This document shows positions 17,493 to 26,455 of a stretch of 64,000 bases of DNA, piece by piece. Each line of letters starts with the position of its first letter. Within the stretch, counting starts at the first letter, position 1. A program made the translations under genes and the position numbers. The DNA is taken from NCBI RefSeq assembly GCF_001974875.1, contig NZ_MTQD01000020.1, forward strand, positions 1-64,000. The letters run 5' to 3'. A model generated the notes under the pieces. That model was not told the DNA's origin and did not search any database. It saw nothing but the letters and a program-made list of their open reading frames with translations. This DNA is from Pseudoalteromonas sp. EB27. Its GTDB lineage: Bacteria > Pseudomonadota > Gammaproteobacteria > Enterobacterales > Alteromonadaceae.

Positions 17493-17945
17493 TTAAAATA
17501 TTTTTATGTTTAGAGTTTGGATTAAACAGTTTAACTTTTCGCTACGTCCTACAAACTCTTCTTTGCTCAACCTATTAACACACTTCAGCGCATTTTTAGT
17601 CGCAAAGTATCTATCATAACTTAAGCTTCTTTCGCATTTAACACTATACGTTGAGGGCCAAGAGCCACCGGCACCCGTTGCTATGCCAACAACGTTACAT
17701 GTAGCATCTATATACTGCTCCCATGCTTTTATTTGCGCTTTAACTGCATCTACTTGGTAATCATCAGTTAGTTGTGGGTAGATCTCACCCATCATTTTAC
17801 TGATTTTAGTTTTGTACCTATTGCCCTCTAAATTATAAGTATTGCCCGTGTGCATTGCACCGCCTTCAGGCCAATCATCAGTACTTTGTGCAAATGCGCC
17901 AAATGATGAAATAGCAAAAGCAAACCCAATAATAATTTTATTCAT
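17493..17945 (-). CDS. Secreted LprI/DUF1311-like protein
   Basis: This 150-aa protein has a signal peptide (MNKIIIGFAFAISSFGAFA, cleavage before QSTDD). The mature part contains AWEQYIDATCNV ... GGSWPSTYSVKCERSLSYDR, matching the W-Y-D-x-C ... C-x(3)-L-x(3)-R spacing of the DUF1311/LprI periplasmic family. The start at 17945 is preferred over a TTG at 17966 because AAGGGA lies seven bases upstream. The promoter must lie within or beyond the palindromic repeat at 17960-18120, only 14 bp upstream. Exact function is unknown. Confidence 0.65.
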   Translation of the reverse strand: MNKIIIGFAFAISSFGAFAQSTDDWPEGGAMHTGNTYNLEGNRYKTKISKMMGEIYPQLTDDYQVDAVKAQIKAWEQYIDATCNVVGIATGAGGSWPSTYSVKCERSLSYDRYFATKNALKCVNRLSKEEFVGRSEKLNCLIQTLNIKIF

Positions 17946-17959
17946 TTTAAATCCCTTTA

Positions 17960-18120
17960 ATACCAATCTGCTTATATATGGGGTCTATTTAACGTTAAGA
18001 AAATTACGCTAGAACTAGGCAAAAATTTTTGTATCTAGTTGTTCTAAATAAAAAATTTTTAACGACGTTATAGTGCAATTTAATTCGTTAAATTGATCAA
18101 AGATTTATGCAGGTTGGTAT
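17960..18120. repeat. Dispersed palindromic repeat, copy A
   Basis: This 161-bp element starts ATACCAATC and ends with the near-complement AGGTTGGTAT. It has a central hairpin-like segment with AAAATTTTTGTATCTAG and CTAAATAAAAAATTTTTAACG. Copies B (41843) and C (51730) share the ends, length and central AGTTG-TTCTA/GCTTTA layout. It carries no gene and looks like a non-autonomous MITE-like or REP-type repeat. It lies 14 bp upstream of the LprI-like gene. Confidence 0.7.
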
Positions 18121-18152
18121 AATAGTTATACCAGATACCTATAAAAAACGCC

Positions 18153-18188
18153 TATAAAAAATGCCGCTAAGCTTAACTGAGCGGCATT
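18153..18188 (-). terminator. Rho-independent terminator of the NSS symporter gene
   Basis: On the minus strand AATGCCGCT and AGCGGCATT (18180-18188 and 18160-18168) form a 9-bp stem followed by TTTTTTA. It lies about 30 bp after the symporter stop codon. Confidence 0.85.
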
Positions 18189-18219
18189 ATATTATTCAAT
18201 AAGCTTTTAAAGAGGCCTA

Positions 18220-19644
18220 TTAAAAACCAAATATTTTTAAATCAAAAAACTTAGTCGCCACTGTATTTATAAATATTACAGCTAGAATGACAGGAATAAA
18301 CGTTGAAAGTGAAAAGTTAACGTACTTTTCCATCAAGCTTCCCGCATAATTAGGCGAACCTAAGCTTAGCTCTTGTGTTAAGCGTGCTTTTTTCCAGCGG
18401 TACATTACAAACAAACACACCATTAAGCCGTTAAGTGGTAAAATTGTGTCGTAAAATACATCAACAATAATATCAAAAAAGCTCTTACTAACGCCGCCAT
18501 AACTGGTGAAAGATGTAAGGCTGTCAATCATACCAAACGACATTGTACATAAAATAGTAAGTACACCGGTTGAAAGTGTAAGGATGCCCAATGCTTTTTT
18601 ACGGCTAATACCTTTACGATCACTTAGTGTTGCAGTCGGGACTTCCACTATTGAAACAAGTGAAGTAATCGCTGCAAAAAATACTAATAAAAAGAATGAG
18701 AACGCAACAATAGACGCACCTACATAACCAATATCATTTTGCAGTGCTAATAATATTTTAGGTAGGTATACAAAAATCATTGATACGGACGAATCAGAAA
18801 GTGCTGATGGGTCTGTATTTGGGTCAAAGCTAAATATCGCTGGCAACACCATTAGCCCCGCTACAAACGCAACGAGTGAGTCAGTAATAGCGACCATTTT
18901 AGCACTGCTTACAATGTCATCTTTTTTAGAAATGTACGACGCGTAAGTCATTAATATACCCATACCCAGCGATAGCGAGAAAAACGCTTGGCTTAATGCG
19001 CCATTAAGTACACTTGCACTCATCTTAGAAAAATCAGGAATAATGTAGTATTTAACACCGGCCATTGCGTTATCAAGCGTTAATACATAAGTAACTAGAG
19101 CTAGTAGCATAACTAATAAAGCGGGCATTAAAAATTTGGCGGCTTTTTCTATTCCTTGTTTAACACCACCTAACAAAATTAAGTTAACGATAATAACCAC
19201 AACAGCCATATAACCAAACACAGTGTAACTATTAATAAAAACACCAAAATGGCCAGGATCTGCAAGTAAATCTAAATTACCGAGGCCTGTTTGCGTTAAA
19301 TAACCAAAGATCCAAACCGTAATCACCATATAAAATACAGCAATCATAAATGGTGTAAGCACCGCAAAAAACCCAGCTAACTTCCATTTTTTATCGTTAT
19401 TAGATAATAGTTTGTACGAACCAAGTGGATCTTTTTGAGCGTTACGACCCATTGCCATTTCAGCCATCATGACTGGTAAACAAATGAATATGACAAATAA
19501 AGCGTAAATTAATAAGAATGCGCCACCACCATTTTTAGTAGCAGAAACCGGAAAACCAACTAAATTACCAATACCAACAGCTGAACCGGCCGCTGCCATT
19601 ATGAATCCAAGGCGGGAACTAAATCGTTCTCTATTTTCGCTCAT
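18220..19644 (-). CDS. Sodium:neurotransmitter symporter family (NSS) transporter
   Basis: The 474-aa inner-membrane protein begins with the NSS hallmark SRLGFIMAAAGSAVGIGNLVGFP, the unwound TM1 that binds Na+ and substrate in LeuT-type transporters. About eleven to twelve hydrophobic segments follow; AFFSLSLGMGILMTYASY corresponds to TM6. Bacterial members usually take up amino acids with sodium, which suits a marine organism; the substrate cannot be read from sequence. It is monocistronic with its own terminator and is divergent from yciI. Confidence 0.92.
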   Translation of the reverse strand: MSENRERFSSRLGFIMAAAGSAVGIGNLVGFPVSATKNGGGAFLLIYALFVIFICLPVMMAEMAMGRNAQKDPLGSYKLLSNNDKKWKLAGFFAVLTPFMIAVFYMVITVWIFGYLTQTGLGNLDLLADPGHFGVFINSYTVFGYMAVVVIIVNLILLGGVKQGIEKAAKFLMPALLVMLLALVTYVLTLDNAMAGVKYYIIPDFSKMSASVLNGALSQAFFSLSLGMGILMTYASYISKKDDIVSSAKMVAITDSLVAFVAGLMVLPAIFSFDPNTDPSALSDSSVSMIFVYLPKILLALQNDIGYVGASIVAFSFFLLVFFAAITSLVSIVEVPTATLSDRKGISRKKALGILTLSTGVLTILCTMSFGMIDSLTSFTSYGGVSKSFFDIIVDVFYDTILPLNGLMVCLFVMYRWKKARLTQELSLGSPNYAGSLMEKYVNFSLSTFIPVILAVIFINTVATKFFDLKIFGF

Positions 19645-19833
19645 GCATAAAACCTTTTTATTATTTTGTATATTTCAGCGACTCTACCAGTGTTACACAG
19701 AGATTTTCAAGCAATTACAGCTTAAAAATAAAATCGAAGTGTAAACCTGTGTAAATACGCTTTTAATTCACCAATTTTCAACGCTGTGGTAGTATTGCGT
19801 TAATCAAATTTAACAATTTTTATGAGATTCCTT

Positions 19834-20136
19834 ATGTTGTACATGATTCACTCAACAGACGTTGAAAACAGCTTAGAGCTTAGAAAAGCAGCACGCCCAG
19901 CACATTTAGAGCGCCTAAGTGAACTTGACTCACAAAACCGTCTACTTACCGCCGGTCCATTACCAGCAGTTGATAGTGAAGATCCACAAGAAGCAGGTTT
20001 TACTGGTTCATTAGTGGTTGCTGAATTTGAATCAATTGAAGCAGCTCGAGAGTGGGCAGCAGCAGATCCTTATGTTGCCGCGGGCATCTATGAAAATACA
20101 ATTGTTAAACCTTTTAAAAAGGTATTTCCTGCTTAA
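19834..20136 (+). CDS. yciI: YciI family protein
   Basis: This 100-aa protein starts MLYMIHSTDV and contains RPAHLERL, LTAGPLPAVDSEDP, GFTGSLVVAEFES and DPYVAAGIYENTIVKPFKKVF, nearly line by line the E. coli YciI pattern. The conserved His and Asp of the ferredoxin-like YciI fold are present. The start at 19834 is chosen because GAG precedes it suitably and family members begin with MLY; the ATG at 19822 lacks a binding site. The biochemical role of YciI is unsettled. It is a single gene divergent from the NSS symporter. Confidence 0.93.
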   Translation: MLYMIHSTDVENSLELRKAARPAHLERLSELDSQNRLLTAGPLPAVDSEDPQEAGFTGSLVVAEFESIEAAREWAAADPYVAAGIYENTIVKPFKKVFPA

Positions 20137-20296
20137 AAAGTATTAAACCCTAGAGCGTGCGTTGCACTGTAATTCAGGGTTTGTTCACAGGATTTTAATT
20201 AAAATTATCAGGATAAAAACGAATTTACCGTTTTTACTTGAATTTTAGTAACTTAGTTAATTAAACTAAGTGAGTCTGGTCTAGGAGTTTTCCATT

Positions 20297-20554
20297 ATGC
20301 GCGTATTATTAAGCCTCGGTTTTATTGCTTGTGTTAGCTTAGCTAACTTTAGTCAAGCAGCAACCGCCACCCAAGCATCTCATGCTGAGGTGGACAAAAA
20401 GAAAGCCGTAATACTCGCAAAGAAAACAATTGGCGGTAAGACATTAAAGATCACTGAAAAAACAGATTTTTATACCGTACGAATACTCAAATCTGACGGC
20501 CACGTCGTTGATTTACATATTAATAAAAAAACCGGCGAAGTGAAAAAGGATTAA
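20297..20554 (+). CDS. PepSY-domain periplasmic protein
   Basis: This 85-aa protein has a signal peptide (MRVLLSLGFIACVSLANFSQA) and a single PepSY-like domain. That domain contains the helix KKAVILAKKTIGGKTLKI and strands TDFYTVRILKSDGHVVDLHINKKTGEV. It ends 2 bp before the response-regulator gene, so it belongs to the same operon. Small PepSY proteins often accompany PhoPQ-like systems and may act as a target or modulator of the sensor kinase; that link is inferred from position. Confidence 0.82.
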   Translation: MRVLLSLGFIACVSLANFSQAATATQASHAEVDKKKAVILAKKTIGGKTLKITEKTDFYTVRILKSDGHVVDLHINKKTGEVKKD

Positions 20555-20556
20555 AA

Positions 20557-21231
20557 ATGCGAATTTTAGTTATAGAAGACGATTTACATTTAGCAGATAA
20601 CCTACGTAATGCCTTAGAAAAAGAACGTTACAGCGTGGATTTATGCCACGATGGTGAAGCAGGTCTTTTCCACATTACAGAATACCCGCTTGATATGGCC
20701 GTAGTTGATTTAGGTTTACCTAAAATAGACGGTATTGAGCTAATTAATAAAGCACGAGCACAAGGCATTACAATCCCTATTTTAATCTTAACCGCGCGCG
20801 ATCGCTGGCAAGATAAAGTAGAAGGTTTAGATGCAGGTGCCGATGACTACCTTACTAAGCCATTTCATGTTGAAGAGCTTATTGCCCGTTGTAATGCATT
20901 AATTCGTCGCAGTGCTGGTAAAGCAAATCCAGAAATGACTGCAGGTCCAATTAAAATCCATACACGTTCACAACAAGTATGGGTTGATGACAAAGAACTT
21001 AGCCTGACAGCTTACGAATATAAAGTACTTGAATACTTAATGGTAAATCCGCAAAAAGTAATTTCTAAATCAGAACTGACTGAGCACATTTACGACCAAG
21101 ATTTCGACCTTGATTCAAACGTAATCGAAGTATTTGTACTACGTTTGCGTAAAAAGCTTGACCCTGAAGGCGTACTAAACCCAGTAGAAACACTACGTGG
21201 GCGTGGTTACAGGCTTAAAAGCCAGTGGTAA
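20557..21231 (+). CDS. OmpR/PhoP-family response regulator
   Basis: The 224-aa protein has a receiver domain with acidic residues in IEDD, phosphoacceptor Asp in AVVDLGLPKIDG (Asp51) and the conserved Lys in DDYLTKPFH. A winged-helix DNA-binding domain follows (about 128-222), including SNVIEVFVLRLRKKL and LRGRGYRL. It overlaps the start of the kinase gene by 7 nt. PhoP/QseB-like in overall sequence. It probably controls its own operon and membrane or cation-stress genes, but no target site could be identified. Confidence 0.94.
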   Translation: MRILVIEDDLHLADNLRNALEKERYSVDLCHDGEAGLFHITEYPLDMAVVDLGLPKIDGIELINKARAQGITIPILILTARDRWQDKVEGLDAGADDYLTKPFHVEELIARCNALIRRSAGKANPEMTAGPIKIHTRSQQVWVDDKELSLTAYEYKVLEYLMVNPQKVISKSELTEHIYDQDFDLDSNVIEVFVLRLRKKLDPEGVLNPVETLRGRGYRLKSQW

Positions 21232-22562
21232 TACCGCAAATATCGTTAAAAATAAGGCAAGGATTTATCCTTGTCTTTGTTTTGTTAGTCGCACTTCCTA
21301 TCTTATTTTATTCAATTGGTAAGGCGTATTACGCTTCACTTGTTGATGCGACAGAAAAAACCCTCGAAGCACAACTCTACTCGCTAATATCTGAAGTCGA
21401 TTTTACTGAGCATGGTATTATTATGCCCAGCACTATTTTAGCGCCTGAGTTAAACAGATTAAATTCTGATACCTACGCAATGATCTACCGCGATGATGAC
21501 CCGGTTTGGAACTCAGAGTCGGCTGTAAATTTAAACTATGTACCTCAGCAAATAGAGACCAAAGCAGGTGCTGCCGACTTTAGGCGTGTAGAATATAATA
21601 ATACCGCTTATTGGCAACTTAGCCTGACTGTAATTTTAAACAACATAGATCAATCAGAACAAGCTCGCTTTATATTAGTTAAACGTAACGACGCTCTACT
21701 TCGTTTAATGGATGGCTTTAAGCAAACCCTTGTAGATTGGATGTTTATCATGGGGATTGCAATCGCAGGCCTGATGGCGATTGGTTTCATTTGGAGCGCT
21801 CGCCCACTCCAACGACTCGATAAAGAAATAAAAGCGATTGAATCAGGCGATATTCAAGAAATTAAAGGCCTCTACCCAGTAGAACTGCAAACAATAAAAG
21901 CAGATCTAAACTTGCTACTTGAGTCGCAACAACGCCAAAAGGAACGCTATAGAGCCTCATTGAGCGACCTTGCTCATGCACTCAAAACGCCGCTGGCTGT
22001 ATTAAAATCAAGTCCATTGGCAAACGATGCCGATGCACAAGAACAACTCGACCGCATTAATGTGATGATCGAGCACCAATTAAAACGTGCTGCAACAGGC
22101 GCATCAGACACATGGAAAAAACAAACCCCTGTTAAGCCAGTACTCGATTCAATACTCAGTGCTATGGCAAAAGTATATCGTGATAAAGATATTATTTTTA
22201 GCTGCACTGTAACCGAAAAAGATTATTTTTTAGGCGATCAAACAGATTTAATGGAATTACTCGGTAACTTGATTGATAACGCGTGTAAAGCATGTCGCTC
22301 GCAAGTAGAAATACAGGTCATTCAAAGCAAAACCCTGTGTATTGGAATTAGCGACGATGGTCCTGGCGTGCCAGAAGATAAGCGCGAATCTTTACTTACA
22401 CGTGGTACTCGCCTCGATACTTACGAAAGCGGACACGGCGTAGGCATGGCGATTGTATCAGATTTAGTTAAGTCGTATCACGGTACGCTAACCATTACCG
22501 ATGCTGATAAGTTAGCCGGCGCTCAATTTATCTTAGAGTTTAATTACAATGACAAAAAGTAA
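21225..22562 (+). CDS. Sensor histidine kinase (PhoQ-like)
   Basis: The 445-aa kinase starts with GTG inside the end of the response-regulator gene. TM1 is about residues 11-30, a periplasmic sensor domain spans about 31-170, and TM2 (WMFIMGIAIAGLMAIGFIW) leads into a HAMP region. The H-box is LSDLAHALKTPLAVLKSS, the N-box LGNLIDNACKAC, and the G-boxes ISDDGPGVPED and GHGVGMAIVSDL. The sequence style is that of PhoQ. Coupling to the regulator and to a PepSY protein suggests an envelope signal. Confidence 0.93.
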   Translation: MVIPQISLKIRQGFILVFVLLVALPILFYSIGKAYYASLVDATEKTLEAQLYSLISEVDFTEHGIIMPSTILAPELNRLNSDTYAMIYRDDDPVWNSESAVNLNYVPQQIETKAGAADFRRVEYNNTAYWQLSLTVILNNIDQSEQARFILVKRNDALLRLMDGFKQTLVDWMFIMGIAIAGLMAIGFIWSARPLQRLDKEIKAIESGDIQEIKGLYPVELQTIKADLNLLLESQQRQKERYRASLSDLAHALKTPLAVLKSSPLANDADAQEQLDRINVMIEHQLKRAATGASDTWKKQTPVKPVLDSILSAMAKVYRDKDIIFSCTVTEKDYFLGDQTDLMELLGNLIDNACKACRSQVEIQVIQSKTLCIGISDDGPGVPEDKRESLLTRGTRLDTYESGHGVGMAIVSDLVKSYHGTLTITDADKLAGAQFILEFNYNDKK

Positions 22563-22959
22563 CTATTTATTAAAACTCACTGCCATTGTGCTATTAGCTA
22601 CAAGCCAGTACAGCTTGGCAGATGAGGCATGTACTTTAGCCGCTAAAGCAACAACCGATGAAGCTAAGCGGTATATTCAATGCCTAGATACCCAAATTGA
22701 TAAAGCAAAGCAAGTACAAGGCAGTTGGATACAAAAGCGCAAATATGAGCTAACTAAATCACAAGAAAGCACAGGTAATACTCAAGTACTTCCGTTATTT
22801 ATGCGTAGCATTACTAATAGCGAAAAGTACCTGGAGAGCGCCTGCCAATGGCGCTATTTAATAAAACTTCCTAATGCTACAACAGCTGCAATTAGCTATA
22901 AGCTCTGTGAAATTGAGCTTATAAATCAATTTACAGAATCACTAAAACACCCATTCTAA
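22549..22959 (+). CDS. Secreted small protein, LprI-like
   Basis: This 136-aa protein has a signal peptide (LLKLTAIVLLATSQYSLA) and four cysteines. The helical mature region has CLDTQIDKAKQVQGSW, SEKYLESACQWRYL and YKLCEIEL. The Cys spacing loosely recalls the LprI/DUF1311 group, as for the gene at 17493, but this call is weak. It overlaps the kinase gene by 14 nt, so it is the fourth member of the PepSY-regulator-kinase operon and is probably periplasmic. Confidence 0.7.
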   Translation: MTKSNYLLKLTAIVLLATSQYSLADEACTLAAKATTDEAKRYIQCLDTQIDKAKQVQGSWIQKRKYELTKSQESTGNTQVLPLFMRSITNSEKYLESACQWRYLIKLPNATTAAISYKLCEIELINQFTESLKHPF

Positions 22960-23064
22960 CGAAACTAATTAGTTAAGTTATTCTGTACACTCCCCGCTCC
23001 GCTTGACAATTTATTTATATCAAAACAAACTATCTACTAGTAGATTGCTAAATAGGTAATAAAA

Positions 23065-24144
23065 ATGACTAAACCAGTAATAATTATAGGTGGTGGACTT
23101 GCCGGCTTATACAGTGCGTATAAATTACAACAACTTAATATTCCGTTCTTATTACTGGAAGCTAAATCGCAATTAGGCGGTCGAATTTTTGCCGCGCAAT
23201 CACCAATAAATAACGATGTTAGTTTTGATTTGGGCCCTACGTGGATATTTCCCCACCAACCAAAAATTCAAGCTTTAGTAAAGTCACTCAACTTGAGTAT
23301 ATTTGAGCAATACAACAAAGGTGATGTGTTATATCAAGCACCTAATTCCAAGCAGCCTCAACAAATTGCAGGTGCTGGAGATATGCAGTTATTTAGGCTT
23401 AAGCACGGCATGAATACCTTAATAACTGCCTTATACGCGCAACTTAATCCTGATTCTGTGTTATTAGAACACAATGTCACTGAGCTTAAAAAAGGTGATA
23501 ACAACTGGCAAATTACGGTTAATCACTTAGGTAATATAAAGCACTTTACTACTGAAAAACTAATTTCAGCAATTCCTGCTCGTATGGTTACAACGCATTT
23601 AACACCTGAACTATGGGCTACTCCAACACTCATAAACCGCCTTAGTAGTGTACCTACATGGATGGCAGGACAAGCCAAATTTATAGCTACTTTTGAACAT
23701 GTATTTTGGCGTGATAAAAACTTATCAGGGCAGTGCTTTAGCCGCGTAGGCCCTATGGTCGAAATTCACGACGCCAGTGCTGAAGATGGCAATTACGCCG
23801 CATTATTTGGCTTTATAGGTGTGCCCTACTTATCACGAAACCAAGTAACTCAAGAGCAATTAATTCAAGCCTGTGCCCAGCAGCTTAGCTACTTTTATGG
23901 TAAAGATGCAGAAAAGGCAACGGGGTACTTTATTAAAGACTGGGCAGACGATAAGTTTGTAGCGAATAGAGACGATCAAACTCAGCCTTCACAGCACCCT
24001 GAATTTGATTTTTCTGGCTTGGATGAGCAATTAAATAACCTAAATATTAATTTTGTAGCGAGTGAGTTTGCAAAACAAGAAGCGGGATATTTAGAAGGCG
24101 CAATAAACGCAGTGGATGACGCTATTAAATTGTTTGTTAATTAA
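23065..24144 (+). CDS. FAD-dependent amine oxidase family protein
   Basis: The 359-aa flavoprotein starts with the dinucleotide loop VIIIGGGLAGLYSAYKL and a Glu in LLLEAKSQLGGRIFA, the typical motifs of flavin-containing amine oxidases. The DLGPTWIFP segment near residue 56 matches the second FAD-contact motif of monoamine-oxidase-like proteins. A C-terminal EAGYLEGAINAVDDA matches the usual GYMEGAVESG region. There is no signal peptide, so it is cytoplasmic. The substrate is unknown. It converges with the AI-2E permease gene. Confidence 0.87.
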   Translation: MTKPVIIIGGGLAGLYSAYKLQQLNIPFLLLEAKSQLGGRIFAAQSPINNDVSFDLGPTWIFPHQPKIQALVKSLNLSIFEQYNKGDVLYQAPNSKQPQQIAGAGDMQLFRLKHGMNTLITALYAQLNPDSVLLEHNVTELKKGDNNWQITVNHLGNIKHFTTEKLISAIPARMVTTHLTPELWATPTLINRLSSVPTWMAGQAKFIATFEHVFWRDKNLSGQCFSRVGPMVEIHDASAEDGNYAALFGFIGVPYLSRNQVTQEQLIQACAQQLSYFYGKDAEKATGYFIKDWADDKFVANRDDQTQPSQHPEFDFSGLDEQLNNLNINFVASEFAKQEAGYLEGAINAVDDAIKLFVN

Positions 24145-24170
24145 TAGTCTTGTATTTACTGTTAACGTAG

Positions 24171-24204
24171 CCATCAAGGGCTTTAATTTTACAGCCCTTG
24201 ATGG
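24171..24204. terminator. Convergent hairpin terminator
   Basis: CCATCAAGGGCT (24171-24182) and AGCCCTTGATGG (24193-24204) form a perfect 12-bp stem with a 10-nt loop between two convergent genes. T-tracts are modest on either side. Confidence 0.7.
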
Positions 24205-24213
24205 TTATAGATG

Positions 24214-25251
24214 TTAGTTATTTTTAGCAACCTCTTCGCCACTGCCTAGTAGAGTGGCAACCCACCTACCTTCTGCACTGGCTTCTAGGGCTATTTTTAC
24301 AATCATAGTTAATGGCACAGATAAAAGCATACCTACAGTACCTAATAACCAGCCCCAAAATATTAATGATAAAAATACTACTAGCGTTGAAAGACCTAGC
24401 CCTTTGCCCAAAAATTTAGGCTCTACAATATTACCCATTACCGTATTTATTGTTAAATAACCTGCAGCAACCAATCCCGCAATTAACGGGCCTTGAGTAA
24501 TAAGTGCAAGTAATACTGCCGGTACAGCCGCAATAATTGACCCAATATTAGGAATGTAATTGAACATAAACGCCAATACGCCCCAAAGCACAAAGTAGTC
24601 TACATCCAAAATCCATAAGTAAAACGCAGCAATAATACCCGTACCTAAACTTACTAGCGTTTTAATTGCCAAATATGAATTAATAGACTCTAGAAAGCGG
24701 TCAATTTGCTTCATTTTGCTATCAGGATCTTCAAGTGCCATGTGTATTTTTTTGCTCAGCATTGGCCCTTCAAACAGCATAAAAACAACAGTTAAAATAA
24801 TTAAAAACATGTTTGCCATTACGCCACCTAAACCGGTGAGCATATTGGTGGCTACATCAACCATTTTACCTGGGTCGAACATATTGATTAACTGATCTTT
24901 ATTGATCAATATATTGTATTGAGATGCTAAATCTACCAGCCATACAAATTCTTCTTTGAGTTGTGTTTTATACTCAGGAAGTTGCTGCGAAAAATCATTT
25001 ATTGATTGCCCTACAAGCCCGCCAAGACTCACACCTAAGCCAACTATAATAAGCACTACCAACATAACAGCAATGCCTTTAGGAATTCGGTAGCGCGCAA
25101 AAAACTTGATTAGCGGATTACAAATAATGGCAATAAACGCTGCCAAAATAAACGGAATAATAATTACACTTGCTGCTTTTATCCCCGCGAGTACGACCAC
25201 TAAGGAAGCAAAAACTATTAAGCTTTTATTTACTCCAGTTAAACTTGCCAA
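24214..25251 (-). CDS. AI-2E family transporter (PerM/TqsA type)
   Basis: This 345-aa inner-membrane protein has a pair of N-terminal hydrophobic segments, a large soluble region (about 80-150) and a run of TM segments. The C-terminal motif region FNYIPNIGSIIAAVPAVLLALI and LGLSTLVVFLSLIFWGWLLG is characteristic of the AI-2E exporter family. Members export autoinducer-2 or act as Na+/H+ antiporters, so substrate assignment is open. It is monocistronic, convergent with the amine oxidase and divergent from yfcH. Confidence 0.9.
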   Translation of the reverse strand: MASLTGVNKSLIVFASLVVVLAGIKAASVIIIPFILAAFIAIICNPLIKFFARYRIPKGIAVMLVVLIIVGLGVSLGGLVGQSINDFSQQLPEYKTQLKEEFVWLVDLASQYNILINKDQLINMFDPGKMVDVATNMLTGLGGVMANMFLIILTVVFMLFEGPMLSKKIHMALEDPDSKMKQIDRFLESINSYLAIKTLVSLGTGIIAAFYLWILDVDYFVLWGVLAFMFNYIPNIGSIIAAVPAVLLALITQGPLIAGLVAAGYLTINTVMGNIVEPKFLGKGLGLSTLVVFLSLIFWGWLLGTVGMLLSVPLTMIVKIALEASAEGRWVATLLGSGEEVAKNN

Positions 25252-25421
25252 TTTATTAATCCTTTTATTAATTATATGGCCTTAGTGTAAGGCAAAAGGT
25301 AATTAAATGAAATAATGACGAAGTGATCATAAAAGCCTGTTTTACGTATAAATTTGCAAAGCTGTTTGCTAGCGAGTATGTTTTTTAATCACTTGCTACT
25401 ATTTTATTGTAAGGATTAATA

Positions 25422-26312
25422 ATGCATATATTTGTTACTGGCGCGACGGGATTAATTGGTAAGCACTTATGCCCTTTTTTACTTCATCATAATACTGTTA
25501 CTGTGCTTAGCCGAAATCCGACTAAAGCAAACGTATTATTGGGCCATAAAGTTAAAGCCGTAAGCAATGTTAATGAAGTAAATTTTAACACCGTTGATAT
25601 TGTTATTAATCTAGCTGGCGAACCGATTGTAAATAAACGCTGGAGCGACAAGCAAAAGCAAATAATACGCGACAGCCGTATTGATATTACACAACAAATT
25701 AGCGAAGCTATTCAAGCTTGTAGCACTCCCCCGCATACTTTTATTTCTGGAAGTGCTGTGGGCTTTTATGGTCGACAAAATAGCAACCCTATTGATGAAA
25801 CCTGTGAAAATCCGCATGATGAATTTAGCCATCAGCTTTGTAAAGACTGGGAAAGTGCAGCTTTACTTGCGCAATCAGAACAAACCAGAGTGTGCCTATT
25901 ACGTACGGGTATTGTTTTGGCCAAAAAAGGTGGGGCATTAAGTAAAATGCTACCCGCTTTTAAATTATGCTTGGGTGGCCCTATTGGTGATGGCGAGCAA
26001 GGTATGTCGTGGATACACATCGACGATATGATTCAGCTAATACTTTTTATTATTAGACATCCTGAAATATCAGGTCCTGTTAACGCAACTGCACCAAACC
26101 CTGTGAGCAACGCTCAGTTTAGTAAAAGCTTAGGCGAGGCGTTATCACGACCTGCATTTATCCCTATGCCAACCGTAGTGCTTAAACTATTAATGGGTGA
26201 AATGTCAGACTTACTTACAACGGGGCAATTTGTAGTTCCTAAAAAAGTACTAGCTCATAATTATCGTTTTCATCATCCAGATATTAAATCAGCTTTAGAG
26301 AGCTTGGTTTAG
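25422..26312 (+). CDS. yfcH: TIGR01777 family epimerase (YfcH-like)
   Basis: This 296-aa extended short-chain dehydrogenase-like protein begins MHIFVTGATGLIGKHLCPFL, a Rossmann nucleotide loop. It contains NLAGEPIVNKRWSDKQK and SGSAVGFYG, both typical of YfcH, and the C-terminal NATAPNPVSNAQFSKSLG segment of the family. Length fits E. coli YfcH (297). It is presumed to be an NAD(P)-dependent sugar epimerase or reductase with unknown substrate. Single gene with its own promoter region. Confidence 0.9.
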   Translation: MHIFVTGATGLIGKHLCPFLLHHNTVTVLSRNPTKANVLLGHKVKAVSNVNEVNFNTVDIVINLAGEPIVNKRWSDKQKQIIRDSRIDITQQISEAIQACSTPPHTFISGSAVGFYGRQNSNPIDETCENPHDEFSHQLCKDWESAALLAQSEQTRVCLLRTGIVLAKKGGALSKMLPAFKLCLGGPIGDGEQGMSWIHIDDMIQLILFIIRHPEISGPVNATAPNPVSNAQFSKSLGEALSRPAFIPMPTVVLKLLMGEMSDLLTTGQFVVPKKVLAHNYRFHHPDIKSALESLV

Positions 26313-26455
26313 CTGGCGTTAATAATTCTTAAGGTAGAATGCAGAAAATTGAAAAGCAATCCTTTTAACCGAATTGACCTTTTCTTATTAATACATAATA
26401 ATTACACACTTAATTGAATATATATTTCATCATTTTATAATAAAGAGAATAAATC

